Shown here: in pieces, positions 1 to 10,435 of the stretch
How the letters are laid out: each line of letters begins with the position of its first letter
How positions within the stretch are numbered: position 1 is the stretch's first letter
From: Megalobrama amblycephala
Lineage: Eukaryota > Chordata > Actinopteri > Cypriniformes > Xenocyprididae
Reading direction: 5' to 3'
DNA: 64,000 bases
Assembly: GCF_018812025.1 (NCBI RefSeq)
Contig: NC_063061.1
Location: forward strand, 5,941,796-6,005,795
Translations under genes and position numbers: made by a program
Notes under the pieces: model-generated
The model's input: the letters and a program-made list of their open reading frames with translations, nothing else
The model's database searches: none
Told to the model about the DNA's origin: nothing

Positions 1-245
1 AAGATGAACGTCTTACAGGTGTGGAACGACATGAGGGTGAGTCATTAATGACTGAATTTAAATTTTTGGGTGAACTAACCCTTTAATGCACTGTGAACTA
101 ACATGAACTAACGATGAATGATTGCATTTTTATTAACTTGCATTTACAAAGATGAATAAATACTGTAGGAAATGTATTGCTCATTGTTAGTTCACGTTAG
201 TTAATACATTAACTAATGTTAACAAATGAACCTTATTGTGAAGTG
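1..245. repeat. Two abutting interspersed-repeat ends
   Basis: Positions 1-86 carry a repeat terminus ending in GGTGAACTAACCCTTTAA, preceded by GACATGAGGGTGAGT. Similar ends recur at 54899-55733 and 58478-58555. From about 87 a second repeat follows, with GTTAGTTCACGTTAGTTAAT and an end near CTTATTGTGAAGTGTT, which I recognise as a common fish DNA-transposon-derived repeat end. There is no coding potential. The first element is cut by the window edge. Confidence 0.5.
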
Positions 246-680
246 TTCATTTTTATTGAACTGTTTTCATTTTTATGATTTGTGGAAAGGAGTTCCGTTA
301 GTAGTTTCAAAAAGCTTTAGAAGCTCATAAATCATGTACAGGTCTAAGGTCTGAAGAGACTCATATGAAAATCATACAGTAGAGACACTAGCCATTTGAG
401 TCCTGACAAAACCTCTTACAGTGCTTGAGTATTGTTGTCTTTTACTGCATACTCAAAGCAGAACTGAAATGACATTCATTACAAGATGATTATTAAAACA
501 TTTCAGATGCACCTGCAGACAATTTTTCTAGTTATGTATTTCATCATTGAGGATTTCTTAAAAATACTGTGTAAAAATCTCATCTCCTCTCGTTCTCGTG
601 AACTCAATGTCGTGTCATGGATATGTTTTTAAACGAGACACATTTCATCTATACTGGATCCAACTTGTAAAAAAAAAAAT
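246..680. other. Intron-like unique sequence, no feature seen
   Basis: AT-rich non-coding DNA with no long ORF, splice-framed exon or recognised repeat. Best read as intron or intergenic DNA. Confidence 0.4.
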
Positions 681-689
681 ATTTTTGCT

Positions 690-1010
690 GCTTAATTTTA
701 CTTAATTAAAACTAATTAAAATAACTTAATAGCTGAACGTTTTGTATTTACTTAATTTAAATGTGTCCAATCTACTTAAATATGTAAAACTGAGGTTTAC
801 TTATTTATTTATTTTTAAATTGAAATTACCCAAATCTTTTTTGTAGCATTAAATAAAACTGGGGAGTAGATTTTTAGTTCCTTGCATGCTTTGCATAGGG
901 CTGGACCAGGAGAGTAAATGTTAAAATTAAGAGTTATTTTATGTTTTAACTGAATAACTTCATTGCAATCATTTGCTATGCTAGCAACATAAGCTAATTT
1001 AAAAGTAAAT
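690..1010. repeat. Interspersed repeat family A, copy 1
   Basis: Shares the block CTTGCATGCTTTGCA, then GGGCTGGA, GGAGAGTAAATGTT and AGTTATTTTATG, with diverged copies near 7430-7770 and 60700-61020. The two later copies also share ACCATTGTGGTGAAG and AGAGC(C/T)TGTG(G/C)TT. No protein is encoded. Its class is not recognised. Confidence 0.45.
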
Positions 1011-1020
1011 AACAATCAAG

Positions 1021-1100
1021 GATGTACTGGCCCCCTGTTCAGGGTGTGTCCCCACCTGTGGCCTGAGATGCTGACCCTACAGGTGGATGGATGGATGGGA
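1021..1100. repeat. SINE/LINE-tail-like fragment (GGATGGATGG)
   Basis: The sequence TGGCCCCCTGTTCAGGGTGTG, then GGCCTGAGATGCTG and GGTGGATGGATGGATGG resembles the tail of a widespread fish retroposon. A second diverged tail lies at 49281-49345. Only the 3' portion is present. Confidence 0.4.
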
Positions 1101-2318
1101 ATTTCCATATCAAAATATGATACAGTACGATTTATAGTGTCCAAGTATCAAGCACTAGTTTACCAAGCATGAGATATTCTTTAACAGGTAATCAAAGTGA
1201 ATAGTGGAGCCAAAACGGAGAGTGATGGAGCTTTTTCCTCATCTAAAGAGATGATATAAAATATTGCTCATTCCTTGTGCTTTTGTGCTGCTTGGGTTTG
1301 TGATAAATGAGCAGACAAATCTATTTTACTTCTTGCAAGATCTATCATATCTGAAATCCATGGACATAATACAGTTTGACGCAGTGAGCTGTACAGGAAT
1401 AGACAAAAAAAAAAAAAAAGGGAAGAAGAAGAGGCGGCTGATGGTGATATTTCAGCTAAGCTCCCAAAAGATGCAGCAGACCATGCGCTGAGTATTACAG
1501 TTTGCAGCACTGACAGATTTGCCCAGTCATGGCGTTAGCACTTTTGTGTCTTTTTCTTTCTAAACTTTCTTCAGCAAGATCCGAGCACCTTTAACAGTTT
1601 TTATGAGATAGAGATGATACCTCCTGGGTATTGTGCCCACATAATAGTTATGATGTTATTGGCCCAGCAAATTAACTTGCGTTTGCAATGAAGACTTTGT
1701 GGAATATGACTTTAATAAATGAGTACTCCAGCAACAAATCAATAATAAGCGCCTAGAGATATTCGTGTAGTCTTTTGAAACTTTAACATTTTAATCTTAA
1801 TTTGTATTCTACAAACAGTGAAAATAAAGTGCTAGGATAAAAGTGAATATTTTGTTTCTGAACACTGATTTATAGGGTAAGAATAGAGAAAATCACCTTT
1901 TGAAAGCAGTTTGATGTTTAATTGGCTGCTTTAATGATCTGTCTAGAGGATTTAAAAAAAAAAAAAAAAAAACTTGATTGACATGAATAATGTCAATGAT
2001 GAATAAAAGCATTTGGCAAAAGATAAAGAAAAGCAACTGATGTATTATGTAACACTATATATTATTAACATTTTAACAACTATTTTTAAGCATGGATTTT
2101 CTTGTTTTCTGTTTACTTGTCAAAAAATAGATATTATATTTAATATTACTGAACTATATTTAAAACCTGGAATGTCAGATATTCTAGAAAAAAAGTTAAT
2201 GTATTTATTGATTATATATACAAATGTATTTTATTTTTATTTTTTTCACATAGCCTTTTTTGTGATGTTTACTCTACACTTTTGTATATTTTATTGGGGG
2301 ATTTGAATTTAAAACTAT
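1101..2318. other. Non-coding AT-rich stretch with poly(A) tracts
   Basis: No gene is seen. Poly(A) runs near 1405-1419 and 1952-1970 could mark retroposon tails, but no retroposon body could be recognised. Small ORFs here are AT-rich and not protein-like. Confidence 0.4.
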
Positions 2319-2320
2319 AT

Positions 2321-2558
2321 CCCCTGGTTTCACAGACAAGGTTTAAGCTAGTCCCAGACTAAAATGCATGTTTTAATTGTTTTAACTGAAAACAACTTGA
2401 ACTGACATTCTTTAAAACATGTCAGTGCCATTGTTTTGTCTCAAGATTCACACCAGTAATGTTTTTTTCTAAGGCACCTTTATAAAAGTTACTTAAATGT
2501 CCTAATTGAACTAAGGTTTAATCCTGGCTTAGTCTAAGCCCTGTCTGTGAAACCGGCC
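2321..2558. mobile_element. MITE with terminal inverted repeats
   Basis: The left end reads TGGTTTCACAGACAAGG and the right end CCCTGTCTGTGAAACCG. The inverted repeats continue inward (AAGCTAGTCCCAGAC against GGCTTAGTCTAAGCC). The element is about 240 bp with no ORF. A related half-copy ends near 61600 with AACCCTGTCTGGGAAACCG. It is a non-autonomous DNA transposon; the superfamily is not determined. Confidence 0.6.
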
Positions 2559-2984
2559 AATGTCTACTAAACTCTTTGCTAAGGGTACACTGTGTAACTT
2601 TTGACCCTCTAGAGATTAAAAAACAAAACTGCTGCATGCATTTTGCAGAAGAACATTGATTTGGTTGTGCTTGGGCTCTGCGTGACTGAATATGGTTATC
2701 CTACTGCTCATAAAATATTCACTATTAGGCTTATGAGATAACCAGTTTAGATGGAAATGATCTCAAGCTGACTAGCTGAAGATGTTACAGTAGATTTACC
2801 CTTTAATAGACATGGTATTTTCTTGAAAATAAATTCCAGCACAGCGCTACAACAACCATAATGAATGAACCTTTCACAATAGATAATGCTTTAAAATCTC
2901 TGTTATGAGTGCTGCAGGACTGAATGACATATGTACGCAATTTCTTGTGAAAACCATCCCACTAGGCATAAAATATAAATGTTT

Positions 2985-3310
2985 TGGAAGAAGGATTGTA
3001 CCTGTGCAAGTGAACCGTTGCACCAGATGAGCTACCAAGCAAATTTAACCCGTGTCCAAACCAGACGTGTTGCGATTCCAATGACAAGAAAATTGTTTGT
3101 CCAGACCAGATATGACACAACTATGAGATGCAAAAAAAATCATAGCCGATTAGGAAAGCTCTGCACTGCATTCGCAATGAAAGAGACATTAATATATATT
3201 CAAATTCATAAATATTAGGGATGCACTGATACCATTTTTTTAAGGACCAAGTACGAGTACTAATACTTTTCTTCTAGTACTCACCAATACTGATGCCTAT
3301 ACATTTATTA
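2985..3310. repeat. Repeat fragments: family B piece plus hAT-like end
   Basis: Around 3001-3075 the text GAGCTACCAAGCAAATTTA matches GAACTACCAAGCAAGTTTA near 29848, which belongs to dispersed family B. From 3217, AGGGATGCACTGATACC followed by paired GTACGAGTACTAATAC blocks is a common hAT-type non-autonomous terminus in fish. No opposite end was found. No coding content. Confidence 0.4.
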
Positions 3311-3779
3311 AATTCTCCCTCTCGCTCTCTCTCTCTTTTTTTTTAGTGATGTTGCAGTTTTTCAAGCACAACACGGCGAGGCTAATGAATGTAGGACAGC
3401 TTCTTTATTATTACTCTAATGAAAAAAGTAATGATTTTTATGTGCTTGTCACAAACTTAAAGAACAAACATTTCACAGTGTCCAAGAAACTTCAAAGGGC
3501 ATAATTACCAATATATATAATTGTTGTTATATAAAAAGAAAAGTTTGTTTACACTGAGTTCACAGTTTGAATGTTCAAAGTCAAACTTCCATTACATTCT
3601 TTTAACATTAAATAAAGCATATAATCAGTACATGAGATTATCACTGTCATACTTAAACCATAGAAATAGAAACCATTTCTAAAAATATAACCGTTTTGTA
3701 TCGCATTGCGGCTGGTTAGGACAAAAACTCTAATTACCATGGAAAAGATACCTTTTATTGCGCATCACGTATGGTTAGG

Positions 3780-3900
3780 ACAGGGTGTAATACACCAGAA
3801 AAGCTAGTCATGTGATGCAAATGTTAATATATATTAGTTGACAAATCATGCACTGTGGTGAAACTGTTTTGAGATCATAACACAGTATTGTGAAAGGAAC
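3780..3900. repeat. Family B fragment
   Basis: Contains TCATGCACTGTGGTGAAACTG and TTTTGAGATCATA, matching AATGCACTATGGTAAAAGTG and TTTTGAGGTGATA near 29930-29965. It is a decayed dispersed repeat. Confidence 0.4.
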
Positions 3901-4090
3901 GGTGCAAAAAAAGTCTTCGGTAATTGATATTCTGCCACAAATATCATTATTTGTATGAAAAGGAATAACGCATTAATGCACATGCGCACTTATCAAAAAT
4001 GACGCTGATTGTTGACACACTAAAATATATAAATTGAAATGTAATGGGATGAAAGATATAAAATGTATTACTACTGAATGATAGCCTGAC

Positions 4091-5017
4091 CATGGGCATA
4101 GGTTTAGGGGGGGGACGCTAGGTACTAGTCCATATCAATATTTTGAGATGACAAATTTGTCCCCACCAATACTTAGCAAGCTCCTTTGCACTGCTATTTG
4201 GATCGATTCTAACGGCCAGGACGACGACAGTACAAGAAACGCCGTAATTTGATTGGCGGCGGGGTATCTGACAGGCTACACTCGCGGGCCGGGACTACTT
4301 TTGTGCTTGCACTAGCAGCGAGCGGGTGGTGTGTGTGTGTGCGCGCGCATGTTGACGACGCCGACAGTAAGTTACCAGGGCTGTCTCTCTGCCACATACA
4401 AAGGCCAGAGTAAAAACATTTTAATATTCCGTTTTTTTGCCCCTTTTTGTACTTTGTAGATGCCACCCAAGAAGAAGAAAGGGGACATAAGAAGCTTTTT
4501 CATAAAGCAGAGTCAGAGTGTAAGTAGGCAAAATAACTAGCTAGCCACACAAATAAACTAGCAGTAGTGACTGACCAGGCTTTCAAATGCAGATTCTACT
4601 GTGGAAAATAGTATTAACTGGTGAAAGTATGTGTTACCCCAGGATGATAGAATGCTACGTTAGCAAGTAACTGAATGTCAATTAGCCTACATAATAATTT
4701 CTGTTAATAAAACGTTTGGTTGTGCAGCATTACACAGTCTCAGGTTTTTATTTTTATTTTTTGAGAGTGCATTTTTGAGATTATACAGTTATACTAGCTC
4801 TTTAGGGACAGTAGACAGGATGGTATATCGGGGTCAGGAATCCTGACTCAGGATACAATATAATGAGATGAAGTAGATTCACTTCTGTATTGTGATATTC
4901 TGTATTGCCAACAGTCTGAAATAAAAAAGGAAATCACCATTAAATCACTGGTATCTTACAACAAAAGAATTCCGTGGGGGTGTCCCCACCAAAGCTGAGA
5001 CCAAACCTACGCCCATG
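4091..5017 (+). mobile_element. Non-autonomous hAT element with 8-bp TSD
   Basis: Flanked by a perfect 8-bp duplication AGCCTGAC (4083-4090 and 5018-5025), as hAT transposases make. The ends are inverted: CATGGGCATAGGTTT on the left and AAACCTACGCCCATG on the right. The 927-bp body is too short for an hAT transposase. It keeps a CpG-rich leader (about 4200-4366), a GTAAGT donor at 4367, a pyrimidine-rich acceptor ending at 4459, a short coding exon and a second GTAAGT donor at 4520. I infer a deletion derivative of an autonomous element whose catalytic exons were lost. Confidence 0.75.
4460..4519 (+). pseudogene. Orphan 5' coding exon of an hAT-type transposase
   Basis: The ATG at 4460 directly follows a TTTGTAG acceptor. 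Twenty codons run in frame (MPPKKKKGDIRSFF and onward) to a GTAAGTAGG donor at 4520. The lysine cluster followed by an acidic-Ile-x-x-Phe-Phe pattern resembles the N-termini of hAT transposases and their domesticated zinc-finger relatives; this is family knowledge recalled, not a search. The rest of the gene is absent, so this is a fossil exon that could only be used if spliced to a neighbour. Confidence 0.55.
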
Positions 5018-5025
5018 AGCCTGAC

Positions 5026-6690
5026 CACAGGTTGAGAGCCGTAGTTCCAAGCACACAAGTTTGTGTTGGTTTGCGAAGAAACTGTTTTGCAAAATGCCAA
5101 ATTGTTGATCAATGTTGCTTTTGGGAAACACAAAACAGTGCTGTGAGTTTGGGCTGGATGGTTATCTGTCTGACCGAAGCCAGATGGGGGAGTAGGAAAC
5201 TTAGTTTATTGAAAACTATTTTAGTATTTTTGTAATTCCATTTGGGGGCCATATGCGGCTCTGATTACATCACCAACACCTTCGCTCTAATGGAATGAAC
5301 CACTCGATGAGGCGCACCATGCCTCTCTGTATGCCTCTGAACATTCCGTGGTGTCACTCAATCTATCAGCACTCTTGCACTCTTTTCACTCTTCTCCAAG
5401 TATGCTCTTCATAGAAAGAACATCAACAATGACCTGTACTCTGGCCTCTGGAGATTTACAACGATGATGAGAAGTGAAAAGTGTTCTTGACGTGTGACAA
5501 ATCTACCGTCAGTACAGTGCAGAGTCATCTGTTACACTTATCATCATATCCCTGGACGTGGAAGTTGATCAATGAAGATTTACAGAAGCTGAGACAAGAT
5601 TCCCAATGCACTGGTTCTGCTGTACTTAATGATGACAGTTTCTGTATTGAGGACTTTGATGCTTGCTCTCTCCAACCAGTCTGTAGTCACAGAAGAGTCG
5701 TATGGGACGAACAAAAGCCAGACGGAGAGCAAGGATCATTACACTTTGGAGACGGAGAGGAGGAAAACTGAGATATGAAGCTGAACCATTTGAAACAAAG
5801 GGAGAAAAAAGAACCTGGGTCAAGATGTGGAGTAAAAAAAAAAAAGAAAAAGTGTTTTGCGTTTGGAGATCTTACCCTCTTTAGGTAAATCTTATCTCGA
5901 TTATACACCAGTGATGGCACCAATAAACTGCCAAATGATACTTAATACCGGGTAAATATTCATGTCAAATAGAGGAAAAAAAGGGGAAAATGATTAAAAG
6001 TCATACTATTTTTCCATTCAACTCGGAATATCAGAATTTTGAGCTTCTTATTGAGAAGGGGAATAATGACCATTTTTCTAAGTGCAAATAGCAAAAGCAT
6101 GCTATTTACACTAAGTCTAAATATATTTCTGTCATGACAACTCTCGGAGAGATTGGCATGGTAATGGCAATGTTAATGTATTTGCTCTTGGTGGAAGAGC
6201 AAGTATTGAGACTTGCTGCTGCCAATACATTCATAGACATGCTGTTGTGAGCATGTGAGACATGCTGCTGCTGCACATATACATGAAATACCCCCTGTAG
6301 CAGATACATACAGGTGGAGCTGGGGAAGGTGGAGGGATTCTGAGGACGCGCTGCAGACTGCTAACAGCAAAAAATGCCAAGTATTTGAATGTTGAGCAGC
6401 AAGCTCATTGGCTGCTGATGCCACAGCAATCAATCAGCTGCGCTATGTAGATAATGATGTCATCGCTAACAAATTGAGGTAAGGACTTAGCCTGTGCCAT
6501 CTAGAGTTTCATGACAGAACTTTTTTGTAAATAGTTGTTAGATGCTATACAAATACTATTTGCACCCCAGTGTAATGTAGTATATTATAAAACAGTATGT
6601 AATAATAACATCAACATATTGTGTGTATATGATTATATTTATTTAAATCATAAATTGATACGGCCTTATTGGGCCATTACCTGTCCCTAT
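5026..6690. other. No gene recognised
   Basis: Intron-like sequence. ORFs here (for example 5481-5771 on plus and 6173-6433 on minus) have no recognisable motif and lack exon signals. Confidence 0.4.
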
Positions 6691-6939
6691 CTTTAAAGCT
6701 CTCTCCTAATCCTAACCATATTGAACCTGCTGATCGGTAAAGGTGTCCTCGAAGGTCTAGGAAGGGAGCCATGGTTTTGAGTGTGGTAACAATATGAGCT
6801 CCACACATCGGGGTCAATGTGCCAGCCCATCCGATCAATGTGAAGACACTACATTCAATTTCAATTATAGGCCAATTAAATACTCATTAAACATGTTTGT
6901 ACCCACTATTAAATACCTGTTAGGCACTTTATATCCACT

Positions 6940-7230
6940 TTTTGAATATGTACCTGGCGTGTACCTGGTCTGCAACAATGTTTAGGTTGGTGGCTTGCAT
7001 TCCAAGCAGCACATTGCCCAGAGCATCACACTCCCTCCACTGGCTTGTCATTGTCCCACATTGCATCCTGGTGCAACCACTTCCCCAGGTAAATGGCACA
7101 CACGTACACAGCCGTCCACGTGGTGTAAAAGAAAACAGGACTCATCTGACTAGGCAACTTTCTTCCACTGCTCCAAGGTCCATTTCAGACACTTGCTCAT
7201 TGTAGGTGCTTCCGCAAGCCTTGCTTGTTT
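6940..7230. repeat. Probable interspersed repeat, class unknown
   Basis: The text from GCACATTGCCCAGAGCATCA through CATCCTGGTGC and the later GTAAAAGAAAACAGGACTCA is of a type I associate with a frequent fish repeat read antisense. The reading frames are broken. No ends were identified, so this is tentative. Confidence 0.3.
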
Positions 7231-7429
7231 GCTTGCCATCTAATCTACCCTGACCTTAATATGTGGCCTTGTTAGGAGATGATCAACAATATTCACTTCA
7301 CCTCTGACTGGTCATAATGTTTTGATTCATCAGTGTGTAGGTATATTTTGTGGGACGGATGAGAGGTCTGACTGTTTAAAAGAAAATGCCTGAAAATGAA
7401 AGAGGATGTCAGACACAGTGAAATTAATG

Positions 7430-7770
7430 AGTTTGTTTCACTCAAATGATAAAGTTCACTGTACTTATTAGAAAAAAGTTGCATGAACTCAAAATTTGAT
7501 TGTAGTAACCTGAACTTAATATTATTGAGTTGCAGCATTTTTTAAATTTCCAGCATGCTTAGCATTAGACTGTATAAGGAAAGTAAATGTTGTAAATGTT
7601 TTTACACAAGATTAACATAGGGAGACAAGTTTGTGTTTAATCTTGTGTCATGTTGGGATTTACAGGGGGTTCTGATTTGTTAGTTTTGTGGGGTTACCAT
7701 TGTGGTGAAGAGTAGAGCCTGTGGTTAGGTTGAGGATGGGCTGCAAAACGTTTAAGACCATATATACTGT
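7430..7770. repeat. Interspersed repeat family A, copy 2
   Basis: Shares with 60700-61020 the segment ACCATTGTGGTGAAG, AGTAGAGCCTGTGG and GGTTGAGGA, and with both other copies the GCATGCTTAGCA ... AGTAAATGTTG region. Non-coding and diverged. Confidence 0.45.
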
Positions 7771-7844
7771 AGCACATGCTATTTTAACCATCTAATATTT
7801 AACCAAGATCTGAATGTGATGTTTATGTAAATAAACTGTATGTA

Positions 7845-9233
7845 CAAACCTGATTTCAAAAAAGTTGGGACACTGTACAAATTGTGAATAAAAAAGGAAT
7901 GCAATAATTTACAAATCTCATAAACTTATATTTTATTCACAATAGAATATAGATAACATATCAAATGTTGAAAGTGAGACATTTTGAAATGTCATGCCAA
8001 ATATTGGCTCATTTTGGATTTCATGAGAGCTACACATTCCAAAAAAGTTGGGACAGGTAGCAATAAGAGGCCAGAAAAGTTAAATGTACATATAAGGAAC
8101 AGCTGGAGGACCAATTTGCAACTTATTAGGTCAATTGGCAACATGATTGGGTATAAAAAGAGCCTCTCAGAGTGGCAGTGTCTCTCAGAAGTCCAGATGG
8201 GCAGAGGATCACCAATTCTCCCAATGCTGTGGCGAAAAATAGTGGAGCAATATCAGAAAGGAGTTTCTCAGAGAAAAATTGCAAAGAGTTTGAAGTTATC
8301 ATCATCTACAGTGCATAATATCATCGAAAAGATTCAGAGAATCTGGAACAATCTCTGTGCGTAAGGGTCAAGGCCGGAAAACCATACTGGATACATGTGA
8401 TCTTCGGGCCCTTAGACGGCACTGCATCACATACAGGAATGCTACTGTAATGGAAATCACAACATGGGCTCAGGAATACTTCCAGAAAACATTGTCGGTG
8501 AACACAATCCACCGTGCCATTCGCCGTTGCGGCTAAAACTCTACAGGTCAAAAAAGAAGCCATATCTAAACATGATCCAGAAGCGCAGGCGTTTTCTCTG
8601 GGCCAAGGCTCATTTAAAATGGACTGTGGCAAAGTGGAAAACTGTTCTGTGGTCAGACGAATCAAAATTTGAAGTTCTTTTTGGAAAACTGGGACGCCAT
8701 ATCATCCGGACTAAAGAGGACATGGACAACCCAAGTTGTTATCAGCGCTCAGTTCAGAAGCCTGCATCTCTGATGGTATGGGGTTGCATGAGTGCGTGTG
8801 GCATGGGCAGATTTTTCACCCATAGAAAACATTTGGCGCATCATAAAGAGGAAAATGGGACAAAGAAGACCTAAGACAGTTGAGCAACTAGAAGCCTGTA
8901 TTAGACAAGAATGGGACAACATTCCTATTCCTAAACTTGAGCAACTTGTCTCCTCAGTCCCCAGACGTTTGCAGACGGTTATAAAAAGAAGAGGGGATGC
9001 CACACAGTGGTAAACATGGCCTTGTCCCAACTTTTTTGAGATGTGTTGATGCCATGAAATTTAAAATCAACTTATTTTTCGCTTAAAATGATACATTTTC
9101 TCAGTTTAAACATTTGATATGTCATCTATGTTGTATTCTGAATAAAATATTGAAATTTGAAACTTCCACATCATTGCATTCTGTTTTTATTCACAATTTG
9201 TACAGTGTCCCAACTTTTTTGGAATCGGGTTTG
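7845..9233 (+). mobile_element. Tc1/mariner element, internally deleted
   Basis: Bounded by TA dinucleotides (7843-7844 and 9234-9235), the Tc1/mariner target. The left end CAAACCTGATTTCAAAAAAG is the inverse of CTTTTTTGGAATCGGGTTTG on the right. A second inverted motif, AAAAAAGTTGGGACAGG, lies near 8041, with its partner CTTGTCCCAACTTTTTTGA near 9020, giving TIRs of roughly 200 bp. It contains one transposase relic. At about 1.39 kb it is shorter than full-length relatives because of an internal deletion. Confidence 0.85.
8197..9013 (+). pseudogene. Tc1/mariner transposase, frameshifted and deleted
   Basis: The N-terminal HTH domain is readable (VEQYQKGVSQRKIAKSLKLS, near 8250-8300), followed by frame breaks near 8340 and 8540. 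The first catalytic Asp is in LWSDESKFEV (about 8650-8680). Around 8810 the text jumps from SACGMGRFF directly to SPIENIWRIIK. This removes the segment holding the second catalytic Asp while leaving the final Glu. The C-terminus runs to TAA at 9011-9013. It cannot encode an active enzyme. Start chosen at the ATG before GRGSPILP. Confidence 0.8.
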
Positions 9234-9514
9234 TAATTAACATTACAATGAGTGAAGCTGAGAACTGTGGGAGTGAAGGGATGCCTGTGACGTGATTGTT
9301 AATGAGAGACACCCGTGCACCACACTGGCCTTGCTCCGTTTCCACAGCTCTCGGCCCCGCCCCACTTGTCACAAAAATTTTAAGTTAATTTAATTATTAA
9401 CTTATTATCTTAAAAACAATTAGTTAGTTTACTTAAATGGTTTGAGGTAATCATTTTCCTCAAATGTCTTGAGTATTCTGAACTTATCGAGGATACAGCA
9501 TTGGGGATTGTTCA

Positions 9515-9622
9515 GGGCAGAGTTTCCCAAAAGCATCGTAAGCTTAAGTTGATCGTAGCTCCATTGCCACCAATGGAGCTACGATCAACTTAGACTTACG
9601 ATGCTTTTGGGAAACCCTGCCC
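9515..9622. repeat. 108-bp near-perfect palindrome
   Basis: The left arm GGGCAGAGTTTCCCAAAAGC and onward is mirrored by GCTTTTGGGAAACCCTGCCC, with the centre at CCATTGCCACCAATGG. Each arm is about 50 nt with few mismatches, so the transcript would fold into one long hairpin. It is best read as a very short foldback MITE; no target duplication was recognised. Confidence 0.7.
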
Positions 9623-9764
9623 AGGTCAGTTTCATCAAGTAAGTAAGTCTGTTGCTCTGCGTGGTGAATGGAGTGCTGACGAGACATGATCAGGTGCCAT
9701 GGAAGATCATAGGAAATTATGACAGATAATGTGAGTTCATGTAAATTTAAAGAATTACACTAAT

Positions 9765-10222
9765 TGTTATGATACAGACGGCACGGAGGCAGAGGTAAAA
9801 GCAAGTATGGTGGTTTATTTGAGAAACAGCAATGAGCAGGTGAGTAATTGGAAGATGGAGAATTCAAATGAGATGATAGAGGTTAGATACTGTCCTTGTG
9901 ATTGCAGATGGAGGTAGAAGTCGAGGAGATGGAGAATGGCTGACGAGGAACACTCACACACACACACGGAAGGAGGAACACAGGAGGGGAACTGGAGACA
10001 ACGGAGCGATAGGGATAGCAGGTTGGTAGCAGGTTGAGTCCTTGAGGTTCGCATACATGAGTCTGTACTACAAACGAGACCGGACAACTGATGTGTGTGT
10101 GAGTGTGGGTTAAATAGTGCTGGTGATTAAGTGGCTGATGATGTGCAGGTGGCGATGATTAGAATTCCGGTGATTGGGTGCGTGGGTATTGACGGGAGGT
10201 GGAGCCTGACGTGTCTGTGACA
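9765..10222 (-). mobile_element. Solo LTR, minus orientation
   Basis: Flanked by a perfect 5-bp duplication CTAAT (9760-9764 and 10223-10227). Read on minus it starts TGTCACAGACACGTC and ends ATCATAACA, giving TG...CA termini. An AATAAA-like signal (CAAATAAACC) precedes the 3' end. The length is 458 bp. No internal retroviral or gag-pol sequence adjoins it, so recombination between two LTRs probably removed the interior. The terminal style resembles the LTRs at 33533 and 37842, which suggests a Ty3/Gypsy-type family. Confidence 0.75.
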
Positions 10223-10339
10223 CTAATATGGCATCTGTTAATATGTTATTCACAATGGTAGTCAATGGTAACAATATTGTGCATATTAATGACCATGATA
10301 AATTACTGAATATGGCAGACGTCTCTGAAGCATGTGGCT

Positions 10340-10435
10340 CATGCAGACTATATATATTTTTTTTTAATTACATTTTGGCAGTATCATGATTTTGGTTTTT
10401 GGTTTTATTTCGATTAATCACATCACGCAGCCCTA
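10340..10435. repeat. hAT-like terminus fragment
   Basis: ATTTCGATTAATCACATC followed by ACGCAGCCCTA resembles the right end of a common fish hAT-type non-autonomous element (TAGGGCTGC at its other end). No matching left end is close. Confidence 0.35.

Noticed and set aside
2013..2306. 97-codon plus-strand ORF rich in Ile, Phe and Tyr
   Set aside because: AT-rich composition explains it; no signal of a real membrane protein, no splice or start context.
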